Below are positions 11,146-21,720 of a DNA stretch of 64,000 bases, piece after piece (within the stretch, counting starts at the first letter, position 1; each line of letters starts with the position of its first letter). The notes beneath the pieces were generated by a model that did no database searches, was not told the origin of the DNA, and saw only the letters and a list, made by a program, of their open reading frames with translations. The stretch is taken from positions 124,001 to 188,000 of the forward strand of contig NTMA01000050.1 of assembly GCA_002917075.1 (NCBI GenBank), written 5' to 3'. A program made the translations under genes and the position numbers. Origin of the DNA: Hawksworthiomyces lignivorus. Its lineage: Eukaryota > Ascomycota > Sordariomycetes > Ophiostomatales > Ophiostomataceae.

Positions 11146-12492
11146 TCACCTTGCCGCCATGATGTTTGAAATCCGCAGGGAGAGATCCAATATCGACAGA
11201 TGCTCGTCTGCACCATCCACCAATCGCTTGTCCACCTCGGAGAACACCAGCATGATTTTGTTCTTCTGTGTGTCTGGCACCGTCTCGTCATATATCACGG
11301 CCTGGTACAGCTGTGTGATCACCTGGCCGGCGCTCCATCCATCGGCTACCATGTCCTCGACCACCTTCGACACTGACTGATACGTGGCTCCGGGGGCGCT
11401 GCCGCTCTTTTTTGAGGGGCGAATCGCCTTGACGAGCCGGTCGATTGTCTCGTCGGGGATGACACCAGCGATGTCCTCAACGATTTGGACCGTCACGGCA
11501 GGCGGGGATACCGTATCGACGTCCATGCTGTCTGCGTCGCCGCCGCCCTCTTTCTTGTCTGGACCTGCCGCGCCGACCAGCCGCGCCGCGCTCTGCAGAT
11601 ACGTGATGGCTTTTCGCAGATCGCCCTCGCTGCACCGGATCAGCGCGTCGACGGCGCCCGGAGCCAGCGGCACGTCCTCCTTGGCGGCGATCTCCTCCAG
11701 GCGCGCCCGCGCATTGCCCTGGTCGAGGCTCTTGAAGCGGAACTTGCTGCAGCGGCTGGCCAGCGGGTCGATGATGCGCGTGACGTAGTTGCAGATGAGA
11801 CAGAAGCGGGTGATCTTGCTATACGTCTCCATAGTGCGGCGCAGCGCGCTCTGGGCGTCCTGGGTCATAGAGTCGGCCTCGTCCAGGACGATGAGCTTGA
11901 AGGGCGGGCACGGATAGCGGTCCTTGTAGCCGGGCGGCGGGTTGGTCAGCTGCATGCGCGCAAAGTCCTTGACCTTCTCGCGGACGATGGAGATGCCCCG
12001 CTCGTCGGAGGCGTTCAGCTCGAGCACGCGGGCCTTCATGAATTCGGGCCCGTACAGCTCCTTGGCGAGGGCGAGGATCGTGGACGTCTTGCCGGTACCG
12101 GGTGGGCCATAGAAGAGCATGTGAGGGAGCTATCAAAAAGAAAGGCAAGTCGCGTAAGCAGACGCTCGGGGGAACGTGACCAATCTGCAAAAAAAAAAAA
12201 AAAAGGAAAGAAAACAAACATTAGAGGCTTGCAGTGTCCGCTGCAGCACGGTGACGGTGTGATCCTGCGCAGTGACATCGCTAAGGGTCTTTGGACGGCT
12301 GAAAAATGTTAGCCTTCGTCTTATTCTCTCTTTCCTCTGTGTTCTCCCTCTGTGTTCTTATTCTGTGTGACCGTACTATTTCTCCACCCATGGCTGTGCT
12401 CGCGGTGTCTCGTTCGTCTGCTTATCGCCTTTGCCCGCGGCTCCGCTGGCGGCAGCCTGCTTCCGGGCCTTCAGGTCAAAGAAGCTGGCCAT
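11146..12492 (-). CDS. RFC2: Replication factor C small subunit 2 (clamp loader)
   Basis: RFC2 is an AAA+ subunit of the clamp loader that opens PCNA and places it on primed DNA. Three exons are read: 12492-12377 ([11 protein letters not shown] to ...WVEK), 12298-12220 ([19 protein letters not shown]) and 12129-11146. The introns are 78 nt (donor GTACGG, CTAAC branch) and 90 nt (donor GTTTGT, acceptor GATAG). The spliced protein is 392 aa, close to the family norm. It contains PWVEKYRPK, Walker A GPPGTGKT (Lys79), the LNASDERGI motif, DEAD at 148-151 and the SRC arginine-finger motif at 190-192. The sequence [20 protein letters not shown] matches the yeast Rfc2 / human RFC4 branch rather than the other small subunits. 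Exon 1 was found because the conserved YRP triplet is restored only by splicing. Confidence 0.96.
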
Positions 12493-13947
12493 GGAGTCAG
12501 AGTATATGGCGATGTGACTAGAATTGCGTTGGATCACGGCGGTAGGATGTGTGCTGGCAGGTGAGTTCGTTTGAGGCCGCCGCGCGATGCAATTGATATC
12601 GAAGCAATGCACAGAAAAGTGATGCAGAGGAACGCTAGCGCAGAAAGCAGAAGGAAAAACCACTTTACGCGTCGCGGCAACGCGTTTGGTCAGTGAGCTC
12701 CCCCACTTTGAGGCCAGCTGCTGCAGGAGCCAATCAGCACGGCAGACAGTGGAGACTGCCAACTGGGACGAGGGTCAGTCCTAATAGAGCCCCAAAGTAG
12801 GTAGGTGCCGGGCCGAATAAGAAAGAAATGGCATGTGCGAAACGCCGCAAAAGGCCCTTAATGGAAAGAGGCAGCGAAGTTGTCATATATCTCTGGCAAG
12901 AATAGTTTCCTTTCTAGTCACAGCGGCTGCTGTCAGGGCAGGAACAGACGACAAGAGGGCCGCCAAAGTGCTAGATTTCCTATTTGAGAAAAACGGGCAG
13001 GATCATAAAACGGAAAGCCACAAAAGGGAAATAAACCATGGCCAGGCCACCTACCAATTCTGGAACACTGTCGCAAGATCATACAAAGTAGCATGTGCAC
13101 TGCGAAAGTATACGAGTACATGCCCCAGTACATGTCCCAGTCCTTGAACTCGGCGGTATGCTACGAGTGCTGTAACGCCCGTGCTCCATACAGTGGCGGT
13201 TGGTTACAGCCTTGTCTTCTCCACTCTTGTCTAGACGCTTTAGGCCTTACTGGCCAAGGACCAGGAGCAAAAGCCATGTCATACGTATTGCGAGATAGCC
13301 CCACTTTTTACCGCCCGCCCTGCCTAAGTCTGTGGCTTGTGAAGCAGCAGCGGGCAGGCCACCCCGCAGTCTTCAGTCTTGGGAGAAAAAGAGGCAGACA
13401 CAGACACAGACACAGACTCAGACAGCAAGAGAGAAGAGAGACTACATACACCCAAGACGCACCTTCCCTCCTGTAGACATTCCATTCACTCACTCGCTCG
13501 CTTGCTTTCCGCTTTCGTTCTTGCTGCTGTTCTCCCGACGTCAACCTAAGGCTGACTCTCAGGCTTCATTTTATCTTCATTTTTGTCTTCATTGAATCTC
13601 CCATTCACTATCGATTATCGCTGCCTTCTGCCTCCTCCACTTTGTCATATAACCTCGTCCGATCCCTATCGCCCTCCCAAATTTACCCCTCCATTTCTCT
13701 CTGTTTGTTTCCAAGCCTCTCCTCGTCCGCAGTTATTTATCTGCCTCTGGCCAGCGTCTACCTCCTTGGCCGTCTCTTTTTCCCTCCTCCTTGACAATTT
13801 GTAACCACTCTTGCTCCATATTCCTCTCATCTCCGGGTCGTTATTTTGTTTGCAGTACGAGAACCTGTTTCGACTCTCACCGCAACTGGTCATTCTGAAT
13901 TACCTGTGCGTGAGAAGTCGTCGCACGCACGCGGACTGGTAGGAGCC
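12493..13947. other. Divergent intergenic region between RFC2 and the UBE2Z-like gene
   Basis: No coding frame is convincing. The last 500 bp before 13948 are strongly pyrimidine-rich on the plus strand (for example 13590-13800), as is usual for fungal core promoters and leaders. A CAGACA hexanucleotide repeat lies at 13395-13424. Confidence 0.5.
13395..13424 (+). repeat. CAGACA hexanucleotide tandem repeat
   Basis: Five consecutive six-base units occur, four CAGACA and one CAGACT, in the presumed upstream region of the UBE2Z-like gene. It is noncoding in any supported model. Confidence 0.85.
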
Positions 13948-15769
13948 ATGTCAGACCAGTCTATCATCCGAATAACTAAGGTTAGTCGAGAATCGTCTTG
14001 CGCATTGGGCCGGGCAAGCGGCGCTCACATTTTTTTAGGAACTCAGTGACATACAAAAGAACTCCGACCTCTGTACGTGTCTCGTGCAGCCTTTTTCTCG
14101 GATTTTTACGTCTTCCTGCCCTGCTCTTTTGGCATTCTGCTAATCCAGACCAGCACTTGCCGTCGCTTGCCGCGATGTCGACGTCCGGAATGTCAAGGCC
14201 TTGATCATTGGCCCCCCGGACACGCCTTACGAATTCGGCTTTTTCGAGGTAGGGCTTGCAATTGCTTCATCTCCTGAAAATGAAGGCAGATTGACTAACA
14301 AGTCGTAGTTCACGCTAAAGTTTAACAAAGGTTGGATTCTGCCTCGGCGATTTTCTGGGCGAAGGTGGTCAGTTTCTAACGATGTCCGCCACAGACTACC
14401 CTCGCAAGTCCCCAACAGTTATTGCCATCACAACAAACAGTGGTCGGTGCCGGTTCAACCCAAACATTTACTCAAATGGGAGAGTTTGCTTGTATGACCG
14501 TCCATCCCTGCATTTGACCTTCTTACTTTTGTGGTGTTGAGTTTCATTTTCTAACATCAACTATCAATGCAGGTCTATTCTTGGGTATGCTGATGGAACA
14601 GGCCGTATGAGCTCCTTCTTCCCTCTTTCAACGGACTAACAGAGAACCTTTTGCAGGACATGGCGAGGCGAGCGTGGTGAGGAGTGGTCGGCGGCACAAG
14701 GCCTGGAGTCGATCCTGTTATCCATCCAGAGCTTGATGTCGGCGAATCCCTACGAAAACGAGCCGGGATTCGAGGACGCAAACGAGCCATCGGACAAGAA
14801 AAATCAGCGAGACTACGTACAGAAAATCCGCCACGAGACTCTTAGAATTTCCATCATTCAGCGCCTAGAAGAGTTCACAAACATCTATGATGCCCGAGGG
14901 CCTTCGCTACCTGGCATTGCCACGTGCAACAACACAGAAGACATTGACATGGACGGCATGGACGAGTCCAACGTGCCTTTTGAGCCCTTCAAGGATCTCT
15001 GCAAGCGCAGATTTCTGTGGTACTACGACTCGTACATAAACGCTGCGCAGAAGGGCAAATCGGAGGTGCCGGATGGGCAGATATTCGCACGTATGCCATT
15101 CGAGGGTTCAAACAATACAATGGAGGGACGTTTCAACTACAGCGAGCTGGAGCGACGTCTAAAAGCAATCAAGGGAGCCCTGGATGCTGAGACCGCCCAG
15201 TGGGCGATTGAGGGCAGGCTTGTCCAGTCGCAGGAGGCAACGGTCGCCGTGAACCTACGTAGGCAGTTCGAGCAGGCGGTCGAATCCTTCAAGCGCAATG
15301 GCATTCCCCACAATATCGAGCTGGAAGGCGGCAACCCTTTCGTGTGGGTAGTGACATATTTCGGAAAGCCAATGACGAACCTCGATGGCGGTCTGTTCCG
15401 GTTCAGACTGCTCATGAGTCCTCGGTTCCCCGAGGAGCAGCCAAGAGCAAAGTTTGAAACCCGGATATTCCATCACCGCATCGCTGCAGACGGTACTCCT
15501 TGCTATGTTGTGACGCCAAACAAGCGCGAAGATGCTCGATCACATATCGAAGCCATCATCGATGCGCTTGAGGAAGAGAATCCGCCATACGATCCGCGGA
15601 CGCTGGTCTACCCGGAGGCCCACAAGCTCTACTGGGGATCGCCCGAGGACAGGAAGATGTACAATCGCCGGCTGCGGCGGACTGTGCAGCAGTCGATGGA
15701 GTGAGTTGCCTTCCCCTTCCTTTCAGTGTATACGCAAACGGTCCTAACACTGGTCACAGGGATTTCTAA
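13948..15769 (+). CDS. UBE2Z-like ubiquitin-conjugating enzyme E2 with a C-terminal second UBC-like domain
   Basis: This is an E2 enzyme related to UBE2Z (Use1). Eight exons are inferred: 13948-13980, 14039-14072, 14154-14248, 14309-14330, 14395-14491, 14573-14584, 14657-15700 and 15760-15769, giving 448 aa. Splicing assembles LIIGPPDTPYEFGFF, then FNPNIYSNGRVCLSILGTW with the catalytic Cys93. SLMSANPYENEPGFE and the IRHETLRI stretch follow, both characteristic of UBE2Z. Residues about 300-445 look like a second, divergent UBC fold, with a WVVTYFGKPMTNLDGGLFRF-type strand pattern and a GTPCY motif (Cys380) near where an E2 cysteine would fall. Exon 6 is only 12 nt. The last intron (GTGAGT donor, CCTAAC branch, CACAG acceptor) changes the end from ME to MEDF, and reading straight through it would stop at 15704. 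Most introns have clear CTAAC branch points. Confidence 0.9.
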
Positions 15770-16551
15770 GTCTTTTGAGCAGCAGCTGCTGCCGCATCCT
15801 CTTCTCAGAGCCCCTAACAATTTGTTTACTGGTTCTAATCTTGCTTTTTGTTTTCAGAGTTTAGCGTCATGGGGTTTAGGGATGTCAAGGCGAATTTCAG
15901 GGTCAGTTAAGGGAACCATTACTAGGACTTTGCTTATTTCTCGTATATGTGACCTCAATTATTTCGTCTCGTTCTTCTTTCGTCTAAGTTTGTCCTCCGG
16001 TTTTATTCTTCTGCTTGTTATTCTCTTCCACATGCTCCGTTTGACCAGTTTTCTACGACAGCTCTAGCTTCTTCTGCCTTGCGAAATGGAATCCTGTTTC
16101 TAACGTGGCAAAATGCTCTAAATACGTCACTCTAAATCGAGTCTCTTCACTTTTGTAGAAATGCTAGTCTATGCTAGAAATAAAGATAACAATTTTGCTG
16201 CCTGTTTGTGGGGCACTGGCTTTCTGTAATGGCATTTTCATTCTGCTTCATGATCGTTGGCTTTTCATCTTCTTCCGAGATCCAAAAGTCCTTCCCAAGA
16301 CCGACCTATACACTGCGTCCAGTAACCATGGTGCTGAGCCAACCCTGTCCCTATCTAATAACCGGATCCTATCCCATGAACCCACCCCCAAAAGAAAACG
16401 ATTCCCTTGCCTCTGAAAATGTGCAACTTTGGTCATTTCTTATATACATACTAGTGTGCGGCAGTAGTGGCAGTTCCTGTGGTCCTAGTCCAAAGTTTGC
16501 CAATGCTTATGCCCCTCTGCCGCGGGAGGCGCCTCGTCGGACTCTGCTTCG
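15770..16551. other. Convergent 3' intergenic region
   Basis: This lies between the ends of two convergent genes. It is T-rich on the plus strand with scattered A-rich blocks, consistent with 3' UTRs and polyadenylation regions. No gene or repeat is supported. Confidence 0.5.
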
Positions 16552-17672
16552 CTAGCGCTTGTTGCTAGGCGGGCGGCCCCTCTTTGCGATGCCGGCGGCA
16601 GACGCTCCCTCGGCTTCTCCTGTCGCCGTTGTGGCCAACAGCCGATCCCGCATGGGACTGTACGGCGCCGCAATGCCCAGGTACTCGGGCGCTGTAGGAG
16701 CCGCAGTAGTTCCAAAACCGGGTCTTTCGTCCGGCCCCTGGAAAGTGTACACGGCATGCAGGCTGCCAGATGCAGGCGTGGCAGTCGCTCCAGCCTGGCT
16801 GGTAGCCGCAGCAGGCGTCGCCGCGGTCGCTGACGAGGACGACGAGCTCTCGAGAATGTTTGCCACGGCCGGCGCACCGATTGGGGGCCGGCGCAGCTGT
16901 TCCGCGTGCAGGCGCTCCAGCCCCTCGCCGATGACAGCGTACTTGTCCCAGTTGATGGGCGGCATGCGCACAATGTTCTGGGGCTTGGGCAGGCTGAGCG
17001 GGTCGGGGACGCGCGGGCGCGGCGGGCCGCGGGTAGCGGGTCCTGCGGCACTGGTGGTAGTGGTGCCGCTTGCACGGCCATCTGCGGTGGTTGGCGTCGG
17101 AAGCGTCGTGTCTGCTGAGGTCATTTCCACGTCACTTCCGTCGCCGCTGTCACTGTCACTGTCGCTGTCGCTATCGCTACCGCCACTGCCGCCTTGATTT
17201 AGTCCTGCCGCCTCACCACTCTCTAACCCGTGGAGCCGGCGTACAAACTCCACGGGATTGGCCATAATCGCCTCCTTGGCTTGCTGCAGCTCTTGGATGT
17301 CGGCGGTAGCCCGCTTCTTTTGCAGCTGCAGAATGGCAATCGTATTTTGGAGCGCGATCACGTCAGGATTGGTGGCGAAGTCGATCGGCATAGGCGCAGG
17401 CGGAAACGGGGCGTCGGGGATGTCGCCGCCGCTACTAGCATTTGCGCTGTTTCTGGCGTCATTTAAGGCGGATTTGGCTGCCGAGTTCGCGGCCGCATTA
17501 GCGGCGGCAGCTGCTCGTGCGGCTTCGGTGTGTGTCAATACAGGACGGCCCGACGCAAAGTTGGGCACGTAGTGTGTTCCAGAGCCGGTTGAGGTCGGCG
17601 CTAGATGAGGTGGAAGCTCAGCTACAGATAGCACGGGCGATATAGGCGGTCGTGGTGGCGACCAGGCCCGCG

Positions 17673-17712
<40 letters not shown>

Positions 17713-18603
17713 TTGTGTAGTTGTTTGAGACTGTGGGTTCTGCTGTGGGAGCACCAACGGCGGAAGCGGCTGCTGCTGGGTGTGTTGCACCCGTGCTGTT
17801 CTTGCAGACGACTTCGGCGACACTCTTGTTGGTGCTTTTCCAGCTGCCTTCGCCGGCGCCCCGGATGCGCCAGCTTTCTGCTGTGCTGCTCCTGCGGGTC
17901 CGGCCGCCTTCTTCGGCGCGGCTGTCATCGCCTGGCCTCCGCTTGCAGCCAGCGCTGTGCCTGGTGCGCCTGCCACAGGCATGGCCAACTTTGGTGAAGC
18001 TCCTGCCTTCGGCGGTGACATCTTAGGCGTAGTTCCGGTTTTTGGTGATGCGCCAGTTCTGGGGGGAGCGGATCCTGAACCTTTGGCTGATGACGCGCCT
18101 GATGTCTTATTGCCGCCGGCTGCAAATGATGCGCCGGTTCCTCCTGCTGTGGACGGAGTGTTGAATCCTGGTATTGATGGTGCCGGGACTGGGGTCTGTT
18201 GAACCGGCGGAACTGGCGCTAATACCGGAGTCTGCTGAACTGGCGGCACTGGTGGCGGCACTGGCGTCTGCACCGGTGGTCCTGCTGGCGGAGATGGTCC
18301 GGCGGATGGTGAAGCCGATGCGCTTGCCGACGGCGGGGTCGGGCGCAGAGCCTGCGGCGGGATCGGCGGCGGCAGAATCTGCGTCTCCGTGACGGGCGGC
18401 CTGCCGCCGCCGGAGCTGCCTCCACCAGAGTTGCCGCCTCCAATAGTCATGGTCGTCGGCTGCAGCTGCGGCTGTGCTTCATGGGACAACCCCGGTTGTT
18501 GTGGTTGCGAGGGTGGTGACGGCTGTATTGGTTGTGGTGCTAGGCGCTGGCTCTGATGCGAGCCGAAGGACTCATTATGTATCGTGAGCCCGGGCATAGC
18601 CAC
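16552..18603 (-). CDS. Pro/Gln/Ala-rich protein of unknown function with a short conserved-looking C-terminal core
   Basis: An uninterrupted frame of 683 codons starts MAMPGLTIHNESFG. I do not recognise the family. The first 330 or so residues are low-complexity (Pro, Gln, Ala, Ser), including a polyglutamine run encoded by CAG repeats at 17674-17713 on the opposite strand. More ordered sequence follows: a predicted helix around residues 415-455 (NTIAILQLQKKRATADIQEL, then PVEFVRRLHGLESG), an Asp-Ser repeat near residue 480, and a segment near 540-575 containing RMPPINWDKYAVIGEGLERL. The tail ends in basic residues (KRGRPPSNKR), which resembles a nuclear localisation or AT-hook-like signal. 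A nuclear, chromatin-associated role is plausible but inferred. The gene converges on the UBE2Z-like gene. Confidence 0.75.
17674..17713. repeat. CTG/CAG trinucleotide repeat encoding polyglutamine
   Basis: About ten consecutive CTG units, then near-matching triplets, lie inside the minus-strand coding sequence. Read on the coding strand they give a run of about ten glutamines flanked by a further interrupted Gln stretch. Confidence 0.9.
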
Positions 18604-20775
18604 AGGCAGACTCTCGCAATCAGTCCAGGAAAGAGCGCGTTATGGAATAAAAGAGACTAGCGAACCCTTGCCAAACTTTCCTTTTTTGAGACTGCCTACA
18701 GCGCCTGTCGCTCGCTCTTGCCAATCACCGTTCGGGACCGCAAGGCAAAATGGTTGACTAAGTTGTGGCAAGTGCCTCCTTCCGCTGGCGAACGCATTGG
18801 TGGGGTAACTTTTTGGTGAAGATTGACAGAACAGGCAGTTGCGGGAGTACGGGTAGCGGGGAGTGGCAAGCGAATGAATGTGGCGCTAGGTCAAAAACAG
18901 TAAAGTAAGATTTTAAACTTACACGGCGTAGATCGCACTGTATGCCTTCTCAATACTCTGAGGAGCTTCACTCGAAGTCACCATGAGATCGTCCATTCCC
19001 TTACGTGTAGAAGGCCTCAATAGAGTGCTGTTTACACGGAAAATTACCTTACCGTGTGGAAAGAGGCTCTACTGCATTTAATTCCAAGCTCTAAGAAAGA
19101 GAAGGTTCTATCTAGGCCGTGGAGTACAGAGAATCGATGGTTCTCGAATGAGATTCTGTTGCGAGGGAGGTTATTTAGATCGATCTGAAATGCACGACGC
19201 TTGCTGCGCTCCGGCAGGAAGGATAGATACAAGAAATAAATAGATAGAGTCGATGAAATTCAAAAAAAAAAAAAAAGAGGATCAGTTATATCAACAGACA
19301 GCACCGTGGCGAACCATACAGCAAGAGAGATGAAAGAGCGCCGTTAGACAACGAATAGACTGTCAGTATGACAGAAAATGGTACCTCTGTTACTCCCACT
19401 AGACAATGTGAGCTATGCACTTTGTCTTCCAGACATCCCAAGAGGATCACCACTCTATTTTCTTTGGATTATACCTTCGGAAACCTTTTGTATCTTAGAA
19501 TGAAAGATAAGCGGGTAAGGGAAAGTCTGCAAAGGCAGCAAGAAACAAAAAACCGAGGTGCCGAAGACCAAACTATCGTCATGAAAGGTTTGATGCTACG
19601 TTGACCAGCTCATAAAGGAGCTACTTCACATAGAAATGCAATCCATGTACGGTACACTTAGACTCGCAGCTCTTTACATGCTTTCTATTGCACACGTGCT
19701 TTGGAAGGCGAGAAATAACATGGATCTGGAGCGACCGTTATGACTGACGTGAGACAGTTGGATAGAAGTATGGCCGAACCAAAAAGTCAAGAATGGGCCG
19801 GTAGCAGACGCGGCAAGATGGCAGGATGTAACAGAACACGGCAAGCGAGCCGCCAATGAGAGAGAACACGCCTGTATCAGTACGTACATACTTGCACTCA
19901 GCGAAGACAAGAAATACGTAAGAAAAAGGCGAAGAAACCTAGAGAGAAGGGGAATAGAACGATAAAATGGGGTTAATGAACACACAATGATCGACCCGTG
20001 AAGTGGTTCGTGCCGGTTAAAATCAGTAAAGCAACCTTCAGGGTGAGAAAGACAAGAGACGGAAAGCAGAATCGGTCCCGGAATTTAAGAGAGATGTTTC
20101 CACGAAGCTCCGCTCCAGACGCTTCCCCGTTTTCTCATCTATTAGATAGCAATCTGGAAAAAGGGGGAGTTTCAACCAACGGTCATGCGAATCAGGCGAC
20201 AAGGAAAATGAAGCCCAGACTCTTCTCCTCAGAGAGGAGTAGCCAAGAGCATGGCTCGAAGCGACATTGCTCTCCATTCGAGGCATGGCACACGCGATGG
20301 TCCACGCACGCACGCCTAGACGGTCTTCATTCTTATATCCACACTTCCGTTTCAAAATAATTTGTTCTTACTTCTAGCTCTCGATATTGATCCGCAAGGA
20401 TACATGGCGGTTCTAGGTGTGGACCAAGAAAATAGCAGCCAGGACAGTCGGGTAGACCGGGGCGGTCTGCGTTGGTGGACACCGTTGACATGGTCCAGGG
20501 ACAAACAGCCAGTGCACAGACTAGCATGCTAGAATACGCTGTCGTTCACTAATATAAAAAGATATGTTTTATCTGGGATTTCGTATTTCGCCATGCCTCC
20601 TTTCTCTTAGTTTGATGTTACTTCAGCTGCCCTGTAGATCAGCTGGACTGTTTCCCAAGAATCATATCTGCATGTGCGTGAGTGGAGACGTCGAGATATT
20701 TACTGTAACTCGCCCCTTTCAGTCTCAAAAAGGCTCTTTAAATTCTCTTTGGGATATGGACTAAGCTTGTTTTGC

Positions 20776-20811
20776 AAAAAAAAAAAAAAAAAAAAAAAAA
20801 GAATTAAAAAA

Positions 20812-20855
<44 letters not shown>

Positions 20856-20876
20856 ATTAAACAAGAATTAAACAGA
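20776..20876 (+). repeat. Long poly(A) block interrupted by GAATTAA motifs
   Basis: A run of 25 adenines is followed by GAATTAAAAA, then further adenine runs to 20853, and then GAATTAAACA twice. The composition is extreme for the window. It could be a retroposition footprint or a simple A-tract expansion, and no adjacent element coding sequence is visible. Confidence 0.85.
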
Positions 20877-20948
20877 AAATAATAATAAGCCTAGCGGCCT
20901 GCATGCACTACTACTCCCTGCTCCTTGCCTAACTACTGCTGTTCTTTA

Positions 20949-20988
20949 GTGCCCTTTGCTGCCCTCTGGTACCCTCTGCTGCCCCTTG
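20949..20988 (+). repeat. Imperfect 20-bp tandem duplication
   Basis: Two adjacent 20-base units (20949-20968 and 20969-20988), both of GTRCCCTYTGCTGCC type, differ at about four positions. They are noncoding. Confidence 0.7.
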
Positions 20989-21720
20989 ACGCAGCCCTTT
21001 CCCCCTTCTGAGGGAAATTGGCCAGTGTGGGTCTCCACTTAAACGTGCAGGAGGTTGGTGCGTTGTTGGGCAGGGGTTGCTGTCCCTTCTGGTCTTCTCC
21101 AGTGGATCCTTCAGCGGTCGCCTGGCGCTGGCTGGCTACAACTGCGGCGGTCCAGCATCTTCCACCCCCCAGCCACCCAATTCCTGCCTTTCTTCCATTT
21201 CCCGCCCTTTTTGGCTTTTTCGATTTCTCCATTTTGTCGTCACCACTCTCACCACTTTTTTTTCAACTGCCGATAGACCACTTTTCCTCTTTCTTTTTTT
21301 TTTGCGACCTCGTTACCATATTACTTTGTTTTGGTATATTCTCATTGTTTACATTCGACTATTTTTTTAAAAGTTGATCGAACTTGTTGTTTGACAGCTG
21401 TTCTATACTGTACTGCCGCTTTCCTCTCTGCTGGAATACCTTTTTTTTTTTCGGCCAAGAAAGTCAGATCAAAAGACGAGAACAGTCAGTCGGGTACAGA
21501 GTCCAGACGACGAACTACGCCGCCGAAGAGAAAGCTCAGAAAGTCACGGCGACAATTCGCTTGTGGCGTGTCACAGAGATCAGGAGGCCCGATATCTTCG
21601 CTTGCTAGCAGCGACACCGCTCGTTTGCTCGCCGGCTTCATCTCGGCCCGTTTGCTGTCTTTCACTGTTCCTTCTCGTCCTCTTTAGTCTTTCTTCACTC
21701 TCATCTCTGCTTCTCTCACC

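Larger units (their letters stand above)
18604..21720. other. 3.1 kb divergent intergenic region
   Basis: No supported gene lies between the minus-strand gene ending its 5' side at 18603 and the plus-strand gene starting at 21721. The region holds a long interrupted poly(A) block (20776-20876), a 20-bp tandem duplication (20949-20988), and, from about 21180 to 21720, pyrimidine-rich sequence typical of a promoter and leader. Confidence 0.5.
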
